This document shows, piece by piece, positions 1 to 5,096 of a stretch of 5,235 bases of DNA; within the stretch, counting starts at the first letter, position 1, and every line of letters starts with the position of its first letter. Under the pieces are notes generated by a model, which was not told the DNA's origin, did not search any database, and saw only the letters and a list, made by a program, of their open reading frames with translations. The stretch is from Alphaproteobacteria bacterium (GTDB lineage Bacteria; Pseudomonadota; Alphaproteobacteria; Caulobacterales; Parvularculaceae): assembly GCA_030428745.1 (NCBI GenBank), contig JAUIEG010000229.1:1-5235 (forward strand), read 5' to 3'. A program made the position numbers and the translations under genes.

Positions 1-1
1 G

Positions 2-127
2 ACGCGCGACTGCCACAAGCTGCTCAATCACGCAGGGCAATTGCTGGTGGATTCAGACGACGATCCTGAATATGCGCTGGCCGTGGATTACTCGGTGCGG
101 ACGGGGATTTTCGGCGGCGGGCATTAG
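2..127 (+). CDS. C-terminal end of an unrecognised protein (partial, 5' end outside window)
   Basis: An open frame runs from the left edge to a TAG at 125-127 and gives 41 residues that end in Arg-Thr-Gly-Ile-Phe-Gly-Gly-Gly-His. The codons favour G or C in third position, as in the other genes here, and the frame ends just before the convergent lipoprotein gene, which fits a real gene end. The tail has an acidic stretch (DSDDDPEYALAVDY) and a glycine-rich terminus. It contains no transmembrane segment. I do not recognise the family, and 41 residues are too few to assign a function. The alternative is that this is a chance open frame at the edge, which I consider less likely because the opposite strand offers no better candidate. 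Confidence 0.6.
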   Translation, partial: TRDCHKLLNHAGQLLVDSDDDPEYALAVDYSVRTGIFGGGH

Positions 128-132
128 CCGCC
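113..132. other. GC-rich hairpin between convergent genes, possible weak bidirectional terminator
   Basis: GGCGGC at 113-118 is the perfect reverse complement of GCCGCC at 127-132, with an eight-base loop that includes the TAG stop of the left-edge gene. The hairpin sits where the two convergent genes meet. Neither strand has a T-run after it, so it is not a classic intrinsic terminator. It could instead block 3' exonucleases or slow polymerase. This is inferred from base pairing only. Confidence 0.25.
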
Positions 133-138
133 ACTCCC

Positions 139-804
139 CTAGAGACACCCCTCGACAAGCTGGATCGCCGGGCCGCCCGCGTGAATGCTTTCGACCGTGC
201 CGTCCCTGCCGATGACGTAACGGACGCCGCGGGCGCTTTCATCCTGCACATAGCTTTCGCCGGAGCGGTCGGTGTTCCAGACGGTGATGTATTCGGCCGG
301 CGCCTCGACATATTTGTGCGGCGTCACAATCGCCTTGTCGCCATAGGCGGTTTTGACCGCATCGGCGCTGGCGCCGACGCCAATCCCCTTGTCGGTTTTC
401 ACATCCGCATCGGAGGTCACGGTGATGCGCGACAGCCTGTTGTCGGTCAGCATGAGGAGCAACCCTTCGGGCGCGTCTTCCGCGTAGAATTCGTCGCATT
501 TTTCAGGCTCCGGCCCGCCCACGGCGCTTGGGTTGGCGTCCGGGCCGTAAGCGGCCTCGATCTCTTCGCGGGTCATGCCGATACGAAGGTTTTCCCAGCC
601 GTCAGGCGTGAGCGCGTCAGGCGCAGGATCGTCTGCGGGTTCTTCCGCCTGCTCCGCCATGGAACGGGGCGTCGGCGCAGGCGCAGGCTGGGGCGCCAGC
701 CGTTCGGCGTCTGTCACATAATCGGCCTGTTCTTCCGCTTCCTCGCCGCCGCAAGCGGCAAGACCAAGGGCGAGCATGGCGGCGACGATTGCGGTTCTCA
801 TCAT
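139..804 (-). CDS. Periplasmic lipoprotein with two BLIP/SmpA-like half-repeats, function unknown
   Basis: The 221-residue product opens with MMRTAIVAAMLALGLAAC, a short lipoprotein signal peptide whose lipobox LAAC makes Cys18 the lipidated residue. Residues 19-68 form an acidic, Ala/Pro/Glu-rich linker (for example PQPAPAPTP) that would hold the domain away from the membrane. Two similar helix-turn segments follow: LRIGMTREEIEAAYG at 73-87 and IGVGASADAVKTAYG at 141-155. This spacing resembles the tandem repeats of BLIP/SmpA-like periplasmic proteins. Cys103 and Cys220 are the only cysteines in the mature domain and could form a disulfide. The start chosen is the first of two adjacent ATG codons, because GGAGG lies eight bases upstream. 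The frame stays open farther upstream, but that extension is rich in Arg/Pro/His and would bury the signal peptide. The gene stands alone on its strand. Known relatives often help assemble envelope complexes or bind protein partners, but the role here is unknown. Confidence 0.85.
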   Translation of the reverse strand: MMRTAIVAAMLALGLAACGGEEAEEQADYVTDAERLAPQPAPAPTPRSMAEQAEEPADDPAPDALTPDGWENLRIGMTREEIEAAYGPDANPSAVGGPEPEKCDEFYAEDAPEGLLLMLTDNRLSRITVTSDADVKTDKGIGVGASADAVKTAYGDKAIVTPHKYVEAPAEYITVWNTDRSGESYVQDESARGVRYVIGRDGTVESIHAGGPAIQLVEGCL

Positions 805-812
805 ATCAGGGG

Positions 813-817
813 CCTCC
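813..817 (-). promoter_or_regulatory. Shine-Dalgarno site that fixes the lipoprotein start
   Basis: On the minus strand GGAGG lies eight bases before the ATG at 804-802 and eleven before the adjacent ATG at 801-799, which favours the first. It sits between two GGCC tetramers (811-814 and 818-821) that could pair as a four-base-pair hairpin and partly hide it, although so short a stem may have no effect. Confidence 0.7.
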
Positions 818-883
818 GGCCTTTGCTTATGGGGTCTGATGGAGGCAACAGCGTGGCCGCTGAAAGGTTCTCGCAAGGCGAAA

Positions 884-907
884 TGCTGCGGTTTATGCTG
901 CGCAGCA
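884..907. repeat. 12-bp perfect palindrome with an adjacent direct repeat, possible operator
   Basis: TGCTGCGCAGCA at 896-907 is identical to its own reverse complement. The half-motif TGCTGCG also occurs at 884-890, twelve bases upstream of its copy at 896-902, so the 884 copy can also pair with CGCAGCA at 901-907 as a seven-base-pair stem around a ten-base loop. The element lies about 80-100 bases upstream of the lipoprotein start, a plausible place for a regulator site. No known regulator motif is recognised. Confidence 0.35.
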
Positions 908-1050
908 AATCTCACCGGCCCGGAAGCACCGCGAAGCGGACAAAGCGGGCGGGCGCCTTTGCGGCGGCGATATTCGCGCTGGGAATGCCGACCATGACGG
1001 AACTCGCATGGCGATTTCGGACCGGACGAGCCTAGGCGGTTTTGGTTTTG

Positions 1051-1063
1051 CGGGTTGAACCCG
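1051..1063. promoter_or_regulatory. 13-bp inverted repeat upstream of the methyltransferase, possible operator
   Basis: CGGGTTGAACCCG is a perfect inverted repeat of six base pairs around one central base. It contains TTGAAC (1055-1060), which resembles a -35 element, but no good -10 follows at 16-18 bases. The site is about 115 bases before the methyltransferase ATG. A dimeric repressor or activator site is possible, and the single-base centre makes an RNA hairpin unlikely. Confidence 0.3.
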
Positions 1064-1167
1064 ATGAACACAATTTTCGAAACGAAGCCTCTGCGCCGAG
1101 CGCACGCGATCCCTTGCTAATGTCCTTGCCGCCAGCGGAAGGCCGCACTATTGCTCGATGAAGGGCG

Positions 1168-1172
1168 GGAGG
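1168..1172 (+). promoter_or_regulatory. Shine-Dalgarno site that fixes the methyltransferase start
   Basis: GGAGG, within the longer purine run GGGAGGGA at 1167-1174, ends six bases before the ATG at 1179. An in-frame ATG at 1158 lies upstream of this site and would translate through it. That ATG has no comparable site of its own, so the 1179 start is preferred. Confidence 0.75.
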
Positions 1173-1178
1173 GAAACT

Positions 1179-2177
1179 ATGTCACAGCAAGCGTCGCCCC
1201 AGGAACAAATCCTGGGCATCGTCAACAATTACTGGCAGGGCTGCGCCGTGGGCGCCATTGCGGAACTGGAGATCGCCGATCGGCTGGCGGACGGGCCGCT
1301 TGACGTCGAAACGCTCGCGGGGCGCACCGAGACCCATGCGCCGAGCCTGTTCCGCCTGCTGCGCGCGCTGGAAAGCACCGGCATTTTCAAACAAGTCTCG
1401 CCGGGCGTTTTCGCCAACACGCCGGCGAGCGACTGTTTGCGCCGCGACGCGCCCGGCTCGCCCTGGGCGTGGCTCCGCGTCACGTTGAGCGCCGACGGCA
1501 TGGTCAATAATGGCTGGCGCGGCCTGATGCTCTCCCTCAAGGACGGGCGGCCCGGCTTTGAACAGCTAAACGGCTGCACGGGCTGGGAATATATGCAAGC
1601 CAATCCGCGCCAGGGCACAATCTTCAACGAAGCCATGCGCGACCTCGCCGGCGCCATCACGCCGGCGGTGACGGCGGCCTATGACTGGGGCCGTTTTCCG
1701 GTGATCGCCGATCTCGGCGGCGGGGTCGGATCGCAGCTTATCAGCATTCTCGATGCACATCCTGATTGTCGCGGCGTCCTCTTCGACCAGCCTCAGGTTG
1801 TCGCGGAGGCCCCCCGGCACGACCGCATGGAGACGGTCGGCGGCGATTTCTTCTCGGACATTCCGCAGGCGGACGCCTTTGTGCTGCGCTGGATTCTTCA
1901 CGACTGGGACGATGACAAGGCGCTCGACATCCTGAAGAACGTCAGGCGCGCGGCGAAACCGGGCGCCGCCCTGATGGTCGTGGAGTCGGTGATACCCGAA
2001 GACGCCGCATTCGACATGGGCAAGTGGATGGACCTGAACATGATGGTGATGGCGGGCGGACGCGAGCGCACCGCAAACGAGTTTCGCGATCTATTCGACC
2101 GCGCCGGATTCGATTTCGAGGAGATCGTTGAAACCGCATCGCCCCTTGGCATCGCCCTAGGCAAGGCGCGGTGCTAA
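1179..2177 (+). CDS. SAM-dependent O-methyltransferase, COMT/hydroxyindole (Methyltransf_2) type
   Basis: The product has 332 residues from the ATG served by the strong GGAGG. An in-frame ATG at 1158 would add seven residues. Residues 10-100 form the helical winged-helix dimerisation domain typical of this family, with ELEIADRLADGPLDVETLA and LFRLLRALESTGIF matching its usual pattern. The Rossmann domain follows: SAM-binding DLGGGVGS at 178-185, FDQP at 202-205 (usually FDLP), GGDFFSDIP at 221-229, and RWILHDWDDDKALDIL at 237-252. His241 there corresponds to the catalytic base of plant COMT-type enzymes. A MDLNMMVMAGGRERT segment (284-298) and a terminal strand complete the fold. Family members transfer a methyl group from SAM to hydroxyl groups on phenolic, indole, polyketide or carotenoid substrates. 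The substrate here cannot be read from the sequence and no biosynthetic cluster surrounds the gene. It converges on trpB with a 16-base gap. Confidence 0.92.
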   Translation: MSQQASPQEQILGIVNNYWQGCAVGAIAELEIADRLADGPLDVETLAGRTETHAPSLFRLLRALESTGIFKQVSPGVFANTPASDCLRRDAPGSPWAWLRVTLSADGMVNNGWRGLMLSLKDGRPGFEQLNGCTGWEYMQANPRQGTIFNEAMRDLAGAITPAVTAAYDWGRFPVIADLGGGVGSQLISILDAHPDCRGVLFDQPQVVAEAPRHDRMETVGGDFFSDIPQADAFVLRWILHDWDDDKALDILKNVRRAAKPGAALMVVESVIPEDAAFDMGKWMDLNMMVMAGGRERTANEFRDLFDRAGFDFEEIVETASPLGIALGKARC

Positions 2178-2193
2178 ATCTCGTTTCGCGACG

Positions 2194-3441
2194 TTACCGC
2201 CCGCCCAGCAAGTCCATCACCGTAAAGATGTCCTTGTCGCCGCGGCCGCACATATTCATGAGCAGGATCTGGTCGCGGTCCATCTCCATGGCCTTGTCGA
2301 CGGCGCGGGCGAGCGCATGGGCCGGTTCGAGCGCCGGGATGATGCCCTCCAGTTTTGCGCATAACTGAAACGCATCGAGCGCTTCGGAGTCGGTCGCGGA
2401 GATGTATTTCACCCGGCCGGTTTCATGGAGCCAGGAATGCTCCGGCCCGATGCCGGGATAGTCGAGCCCCGCCGAGATCGAATGGGCGTCCTGGATCTGA
2501 CCGTCATCGTCCTGCAGCAGGTATGTCCGGTTGCCGTGCAGCACCCCGGCCCTACCGCCGGTAAGACTGGCCGCGTGTTTGTCCGTGTCGACGCCGTGGC
2601 CCGCCGCCTCGACCCCGATGATCTCCACATCCTTGTCATCGAGGAAGGGGTGGAAAAGCCCGATAGCGTTCGAGCCCCCGCCGATGCAGGCCATGATGAC
2701 GTCGGGGAGGCGCCCCTCCATCTCCTTCATCTGCTCTTTCGCCTCGACCCCGATCACCGACTGGAAGTCACGCACCAGCTCCGGATAGGGATGCGGGCCC
2801 GCCGCCGTACCGATGATGTAAAAGGTTGAGTCCACATTGGTGACCCAGTCGCGAAGCGCGTCATTCATGGCGTCTTTCAAGGTCGCCGTGCCGCTCGTCA
2901 CCGGTATGACCTCGGCGCCGAGCAGCTTCATGCGGAAGACGTTTGGTTTCTGACGCTCCACATCGGTCGCGCCCATATAGACGATGCAAGGCAGGCCGAA
3001 GCGGGCGCAGACGGTCGCCGTCGCCACGCCATGCTGGCCGGCGCCGGTCTCGGCGATGATCCGGGTCTTGCCCATGCGCATGGCGAGGAGGATCTGCCCC
3101 ATGCAGTTGTTGATCTTGTGGGCGCCGGTGTGGTTGAGCTCGTCGCGCTTGAAGTAAATTTTCGCGCCTTTTTTGCCGGTAGTTCCTGATTTTTCATCAG
3201 CCATACCGCGGACATACTTGGTTAACCGCTCGGCGTAATACATGGGGCTTGGGCGGCCCACATAATGTTTGAGGTAGTACTCAAGCTCCGACCGGAAGGA
3301 GGGGTCGTTCTTGGCGGCCTTGTATTCCTTCTCCAGCGCCAGAACGAGCGGCATCAAGGTCTCGGCGACGAAGCGCCCGCCATAAATGCCGAAGCGGCCT
3401 TCTTCGTCAGGTCCGGTGCGGTAGGAGTTGAGCTGGGTCAT
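2194..3441 (-). CDS. trpB: Tryptophan synthase beta chain (TrpB1 type)
   Basis: This PLP enzyme condenses indole with L-serine to give tryptophan in the cytoplasm, normally as an alpha2-beta2 complex with TrpA. The 415-residue product is complete. The N-terminus has GRFGIYGGRFVAETLMP (16-31). HTGAHKINN carries the PLP lysine Lys109, ETGAGQHGVA carries catalytic Glu131, GGGSN (254-258) binds the PLP phosphate, and the C-terminal GRGDKD is at 399-404. The indole-producing partner TrpA is not in the window. Two oddities stand out. Residues 73-109 are eight longer than the matching E. coli segment, with an inserted ADEKSGTTGKKG. Residue 398 before GRGDKD is Cys where E. coli has Ser. An in-frame TAG three codons upstream confirms the ATG start, but the preceding sequence has no clear Shine-Dalgarno site. 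Trp genes usually form trpF-trpB-trpA. Here two genes lie between trpF and trpB, and a convergent methyltransferase follows trpB. Confidence 0.98.
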   Translation of the reverse strand: MTQLNSYRTGPDEEGRFGIYGGRFVAETLMPLVLALEKEYKAAKNDPSFRSELEYYLKHYVGRPSPMYYAERLTKYVRGMADEKSGTTGKKGAKIYFKRDELNHTGAHKINNCMGQILLAMRMGKTRIIAETGAGQHGVATATVCARFGLPCIVYMGATDVERQKPNVFRMKLLGAEVIPVTSGTATLKDAMNDALRDWVTNVDSTFYIIGTAAGPHPYPELVRDFQSVIGVEAKEQMKEMEGRLPDVIMACIGGGSNAIGLFHPFLDDKDVEIIGVEAAGHGVDTDKHAASLTGGRAGVLHGNRTYLLQDDDGQIQDAHSISAGLDYPGIGPEHSWLHETGRVKYISATDSEALDAFQLCAKLEGIIPALEPAHALARAVDKAMEMDRDQILLMNMCGRGDKDIFTVMDLLGGR

Positions 3442-3463
3442 CGGTTTCTAGCGTTTTCTGAAT

Positions 3464-3499
3464 GCGCCCGCCGGATATGCCCGCTCGCAGGGGCGGCGC
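3464..3499 (-). other. GC-rich foldable leader just upstream of trpB
   Basis: In the 63-base gap before trpB, the minus strand has GCGCCGCC (3499-3492) that can pair with GGCGGGCGC (3472-3464), leaving one bulged G, around a loop that holds a smaller GCCC/GGGC pairing. No T-run follows, so it is not a standard terminator, and no tryptophan-rich leader peptide is visible. It might tune trpB expression or mark an RNA-processing point between the membrane gene and trpB. The evidence is base pairing by eye only. Confidence 0.25.
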
Positions 3500-3504
3500 C
3501 AACC

Positions 3505-4452
3505 TCAAAGACAGGAATTCAAAGCCGCACAGGCGAGCAAGATGGCCACAATCGCGCTCAATGGCGCAAAAGCGGCGAGAAACAAGAGCCAAACGCCCGA
3601 AAATCTCAGCGGCCGAGGGACCCGGGTCGCCAGCGAGGCGATGAAGGCGCCGGCGAAAACAAGGGGCAAGACCGCGTAAGCCGCGAGGGCAGGCCGAAGC
3701 ACAAGCTGTTTCACACGGCTGAAGGCATCTTTTTCCATCGCTCCTTGAAACCAGGAACCGACGGCGAAAATCAGAATAGGGAATGCCGCGGCCATGACGG
3801 TCAGCCAGCCCATCGTTCCCCACTGCTGACGATATGGCGCCGGATTGCCGCTGTCGCGCCAGAGCACAAATCCCACGCCGATAACTACTGGAAGTCCAAG
3901 ATACGCCCCCCAAAAAAGCAGCTCGCTCAACTCGAAGCCGGCTTCCTGTCCGTCACTGAGACGGCTGGTCCTTCCGATGACGAAATCATGGACATGTTGA
4001 CCAATGAAATCCGCCCAGAATTTGAAAAAGACAGCGCCGATGGCGACCCAAAACACCAGCCGAAAGAGACGATTGAGCGGCTTCCCGCTTGTCAGCGACG
4101 CCAAAAAAGCGCCGATAAAAACCTGCGGCAAAAACAGCATGGGTCCGGCGACAAGCCAGCCTAGGAGCAAAATATGAGGGGGAAAGTCGAGGCTGATAAA
4201 AGAGCGATGAACAATAAATCCATGCGTCCCAAAGAACTGAACCATCGAGAGGACGCCCGATAGCGCGCCTACGCCAAGGATATTCGCCAGAATCCATGAC
4301 GGCGCTTCAGGATTTGGGCCGCGCTGACTCAACACCATAAGCCCCGCCCCGATAATCAAAGGCGCAATATGCCAGGCTAAAACCCATAACAGCGCATTAG
4401 GCTGGTCTGCAGAAAGAATCGTCGGCCAGAAGAGTCTGTCCACCAAGTCCAT
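3505..4452 (-). CDS. Polytopic inner-membrane protein, family not recognised
   Basis: The product has 315 residues and is dominated by hydrophobic helices. I count about eight, near 20-41, 53-75, 93-119, 128-147, 176-198, 213-236, 252-275 and 286-311. The loops carry conspicuous aromatic and histidine residues, for example FFGTHGFIVHRSF (73-85) and ADFIGQHVHDF (147-157). The polar loop at 160-176 is the longest soluble part. I see no ATP-binding, protease or transporter signature and do not recognise the family. The gene starts three bases after the phosphatase stop codon, and its GGAG site overlaps the end of that gene, so the two are probably translationally coupled. G+C in three 60-base samples was 50-55%, against 67-70% in samples of trpB and the phosphatase gene, which hints at acquisition from elsewhere or weaker codon selection. 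Transport, sensing or envelope roles are all possible. The gene itself is well supported, but its function is unknown. Confidence 0.85.
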   Translation of the reverse strand: MDLVDRLFWPTILSADQPNALLWVLAWHIAPLIIGAGLMVLSQRGPNPEAPSWILANILGVGALSGVLSMVQFFGTHGFIVHRSFISLDFPPHILLLGWLVAGPMLFLPQVFIGAFLASLTSGKPLNRLFRLVFWVAIGAVFFKFWADFIGQHVHDFVIGRTSRLSDGQEAGFELSELLFWGAYLGLPVVIGVGFVLWRDSGNPAPYRQQWGTMGWLTVMAAAFPILIFAVGSWFQGAMEKDAFSRVKQLVLRPALAAYAVLPLVFAGAFIASLATRVPRPLRFSGVWLLFLAAFAPLSAIVAILLACAALNSCL

Positions 4453-4455
4453 GCC

Positions 4456-5082
4456 CTACTCCACCGCGGGCGTGACCTTGGGATAGCGCACGAGGAGGTC
4501 GACGCGGGCAATCGCCCGCCAGTCGCTGGGGTGGACGAGCCAGATGACGCCGGAGGGGACCTCGTCCTCGCGGCCTCGCGCCGTCGCGCCATAGAGCGGC
4601 GCGATATTGGAGTGGCTCGACAGGATAATGTTGGCGCCGGGATTGGCGGCCAGCTCTTTCGCAACCTTGGCCTTCATGGCGGCGACATCGGCGGCTTTCT
4701 CGCTGATCTGCGAGGGGTGCGGCTCTACGGGCGCGCCAGCAGCGGCGAGCGCCGCCGTATCCCAGGAGCGGCACATGGGGCTGGTATAGGCCTTGGCGAT
4801 TTTGACGCCATTCTCTTTCAGGATCTCGCCGATGGCCCGCGCCTGAAAGAACCCTTCGGCGTCGAGGCCGCGCCCGTCAGCGAGCTTGCAGCCTTCAGAC
4901 AGTCCAACGGCGCCCGCCTGTCCGCCCGGCGAATTGGCGTGGCGCATGACGATGACATAGCCGCCGCGCTTCAGCGCTTCGAAAGCGACGGAGGCCGCCG
5001 CTTCGTTCTCGCGCACCACCGGCCCCGTCGCGCAGGACGCCAAAAATGCTGCAGCAATTGCTGCGCACAAAACCCGCAACAT
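4456..5082 (-). CDS. Histidine phosphatase superfamily lipoprotein
   Basis: The 208-residue product begins with MLRVLCAAIAAAFLASC, a lipoprotein signal peptide whose lipobox LASC puts the lipid on Cys17, so the enzyme should face the periplasm. The phosphatase core is clear. VIVMRHANSPG (43-53) is the RHG-type motif with Ala in place of Gly, and His48 would be the phosphorylated residue. LDAEGFFQARAIGEIL (73-88) is the usual helix, and TSPMCRSWDTA (100-110) holds the phosphate-binding Arg105. SSHSNIAPLYG (155-165) supplies the second histidine, His157. At about 190 residues for the mature form it fits the small branch-1-like members. Such enzymes remove phosphate from sugars, nucleotides, proteins or phospho-compounds, and the substrate here is unknown. 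The gene starts 14 bases after trpF and its start is supported by AGGA seven bases upstream. There is no known reason for a periplasmic phosphatase in a tryptophan operon, so it may simply share the promoter. Confidence 0.9.
   Translation of the reverse strand: MLRVLCAAIAAAFLASCATGPVVRENEAAASVAFEALKRGGYVIVMRHANSPGGQAGAVGLSEGCKLADGRGLDAEGFFQARAIGEILKENGVKIAKAYTSPMCRSWDTAALAAAGAPVEPHPSQISEKAADVAAMKAKVAKELAANPGANIILSSHSNIAPLYGATARGREDEVPSGVIWLVHPSDWRAIARVDLLVRYPKVTPAVE
4459..4462 (-). promoter_or_regulatory. Shine-Dalgarno site of the membrane gene, inside the phosphatase gene end
   Basis: On the minus strand GGAG, six bases before the ATG at 4452, is made from the last two sense codons (GTG GAG) of the upstream phosphatase gene, whose TAG stop follows directly. 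Ribosomes ending the phosphatase would stop on top of this site, a common arrangement for translational coupling. Confidence 0.65.
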
Positions 5083-5089
5083 ATGGCTT

Positions 5090-5093
5090 TCCT
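5090..5093 (-). promoter_or_regulatory. Shine-Dalgarno site of the phosphatase gene
   Basis: On the minus strand AGGA, within the purine run AAGAAAGGAAAG that begins in the trpF stop codon, ends seven bases before the ATG at 5082. The tight packing against trpF supports one transcript for both genes. Confidence 0.6.
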
Positions 5094-5096
5094 TTC

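Larger units (their letters stand above)
805..1178. other. Gene-free divergent regulatory interval of 374 bases
   Basis: This stretch separates the minus-strand lipoprotein gene from the plus-strand methyltransferase gene and must hold the promoters of both unless they lie inside coding sequence. I found no convincing -35/-10 pair for either direction. Frames that stay open through it are arginine- and proline-rich or simply continue the shadow of the lipoprotein gene. It contains two symmetric elements, described separately, and no tRNA-like fold. The right half (about 1037-1085) is richer in A+T, with runs such as GGTTTTGGTTTTG, which would suit a promoter for the methyltransferase gene. 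Confidence 0.6.

Noticed and set aside
181..1035. A 284-codon open frame on the plus strand
   Set aside because: It lies opposite the lipoprotein gene for most of its length, its product is Arg/Gly/Phe-rich without a family pattern, and the minus-strand reading has a signal peptide, ribosome site and repeats.
1057..1069. Possible alphaproteobacterial LexA (SOS) box
   Set aside because: GAAC is repeated directly, but with five bases between copies. The known site needs seven.
805..1071. N-terminal extension of the lipoprotein frame to an upstream ATG
   Set aside because: The extra 89 residues are low-complexity and basic, and they would place the signal peptide in the middle of the protein. 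The GGAGG-supported ATG at 804 is far better.
1040..1075. tRNA T-arm-like sequence around GGGTTGAACCC
   Set aside because: The symmetry leaves a single-base loop, not the seven-base T loop, and no acceptor or anticodon stem can be drawn nearby.
2194..3441. TrpB2-type (TrpA-independent) enzyme as an explanation for the missing trpA
   Set aside because: The N-terminal FGIYGGRFVAETLMP and the overall length are those of the TrpB1 type, which works with TrpA.
3407..3913. A 168-codon minus-strand frame overlapping the membrane gene and the trpB start
   Set aside because: It is in another frame of two real genes, and its Arg/Cys-rich product looks like a frame shadow.
3265..4164. A 299-codon plus-strand open frame crossing trpB and the membrane gene
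   Set aside because: It overlaps two well-supported genes on the other strand, including the conserved TrpB N-terminus, and its product is rich in charged residues without a fold pattern.
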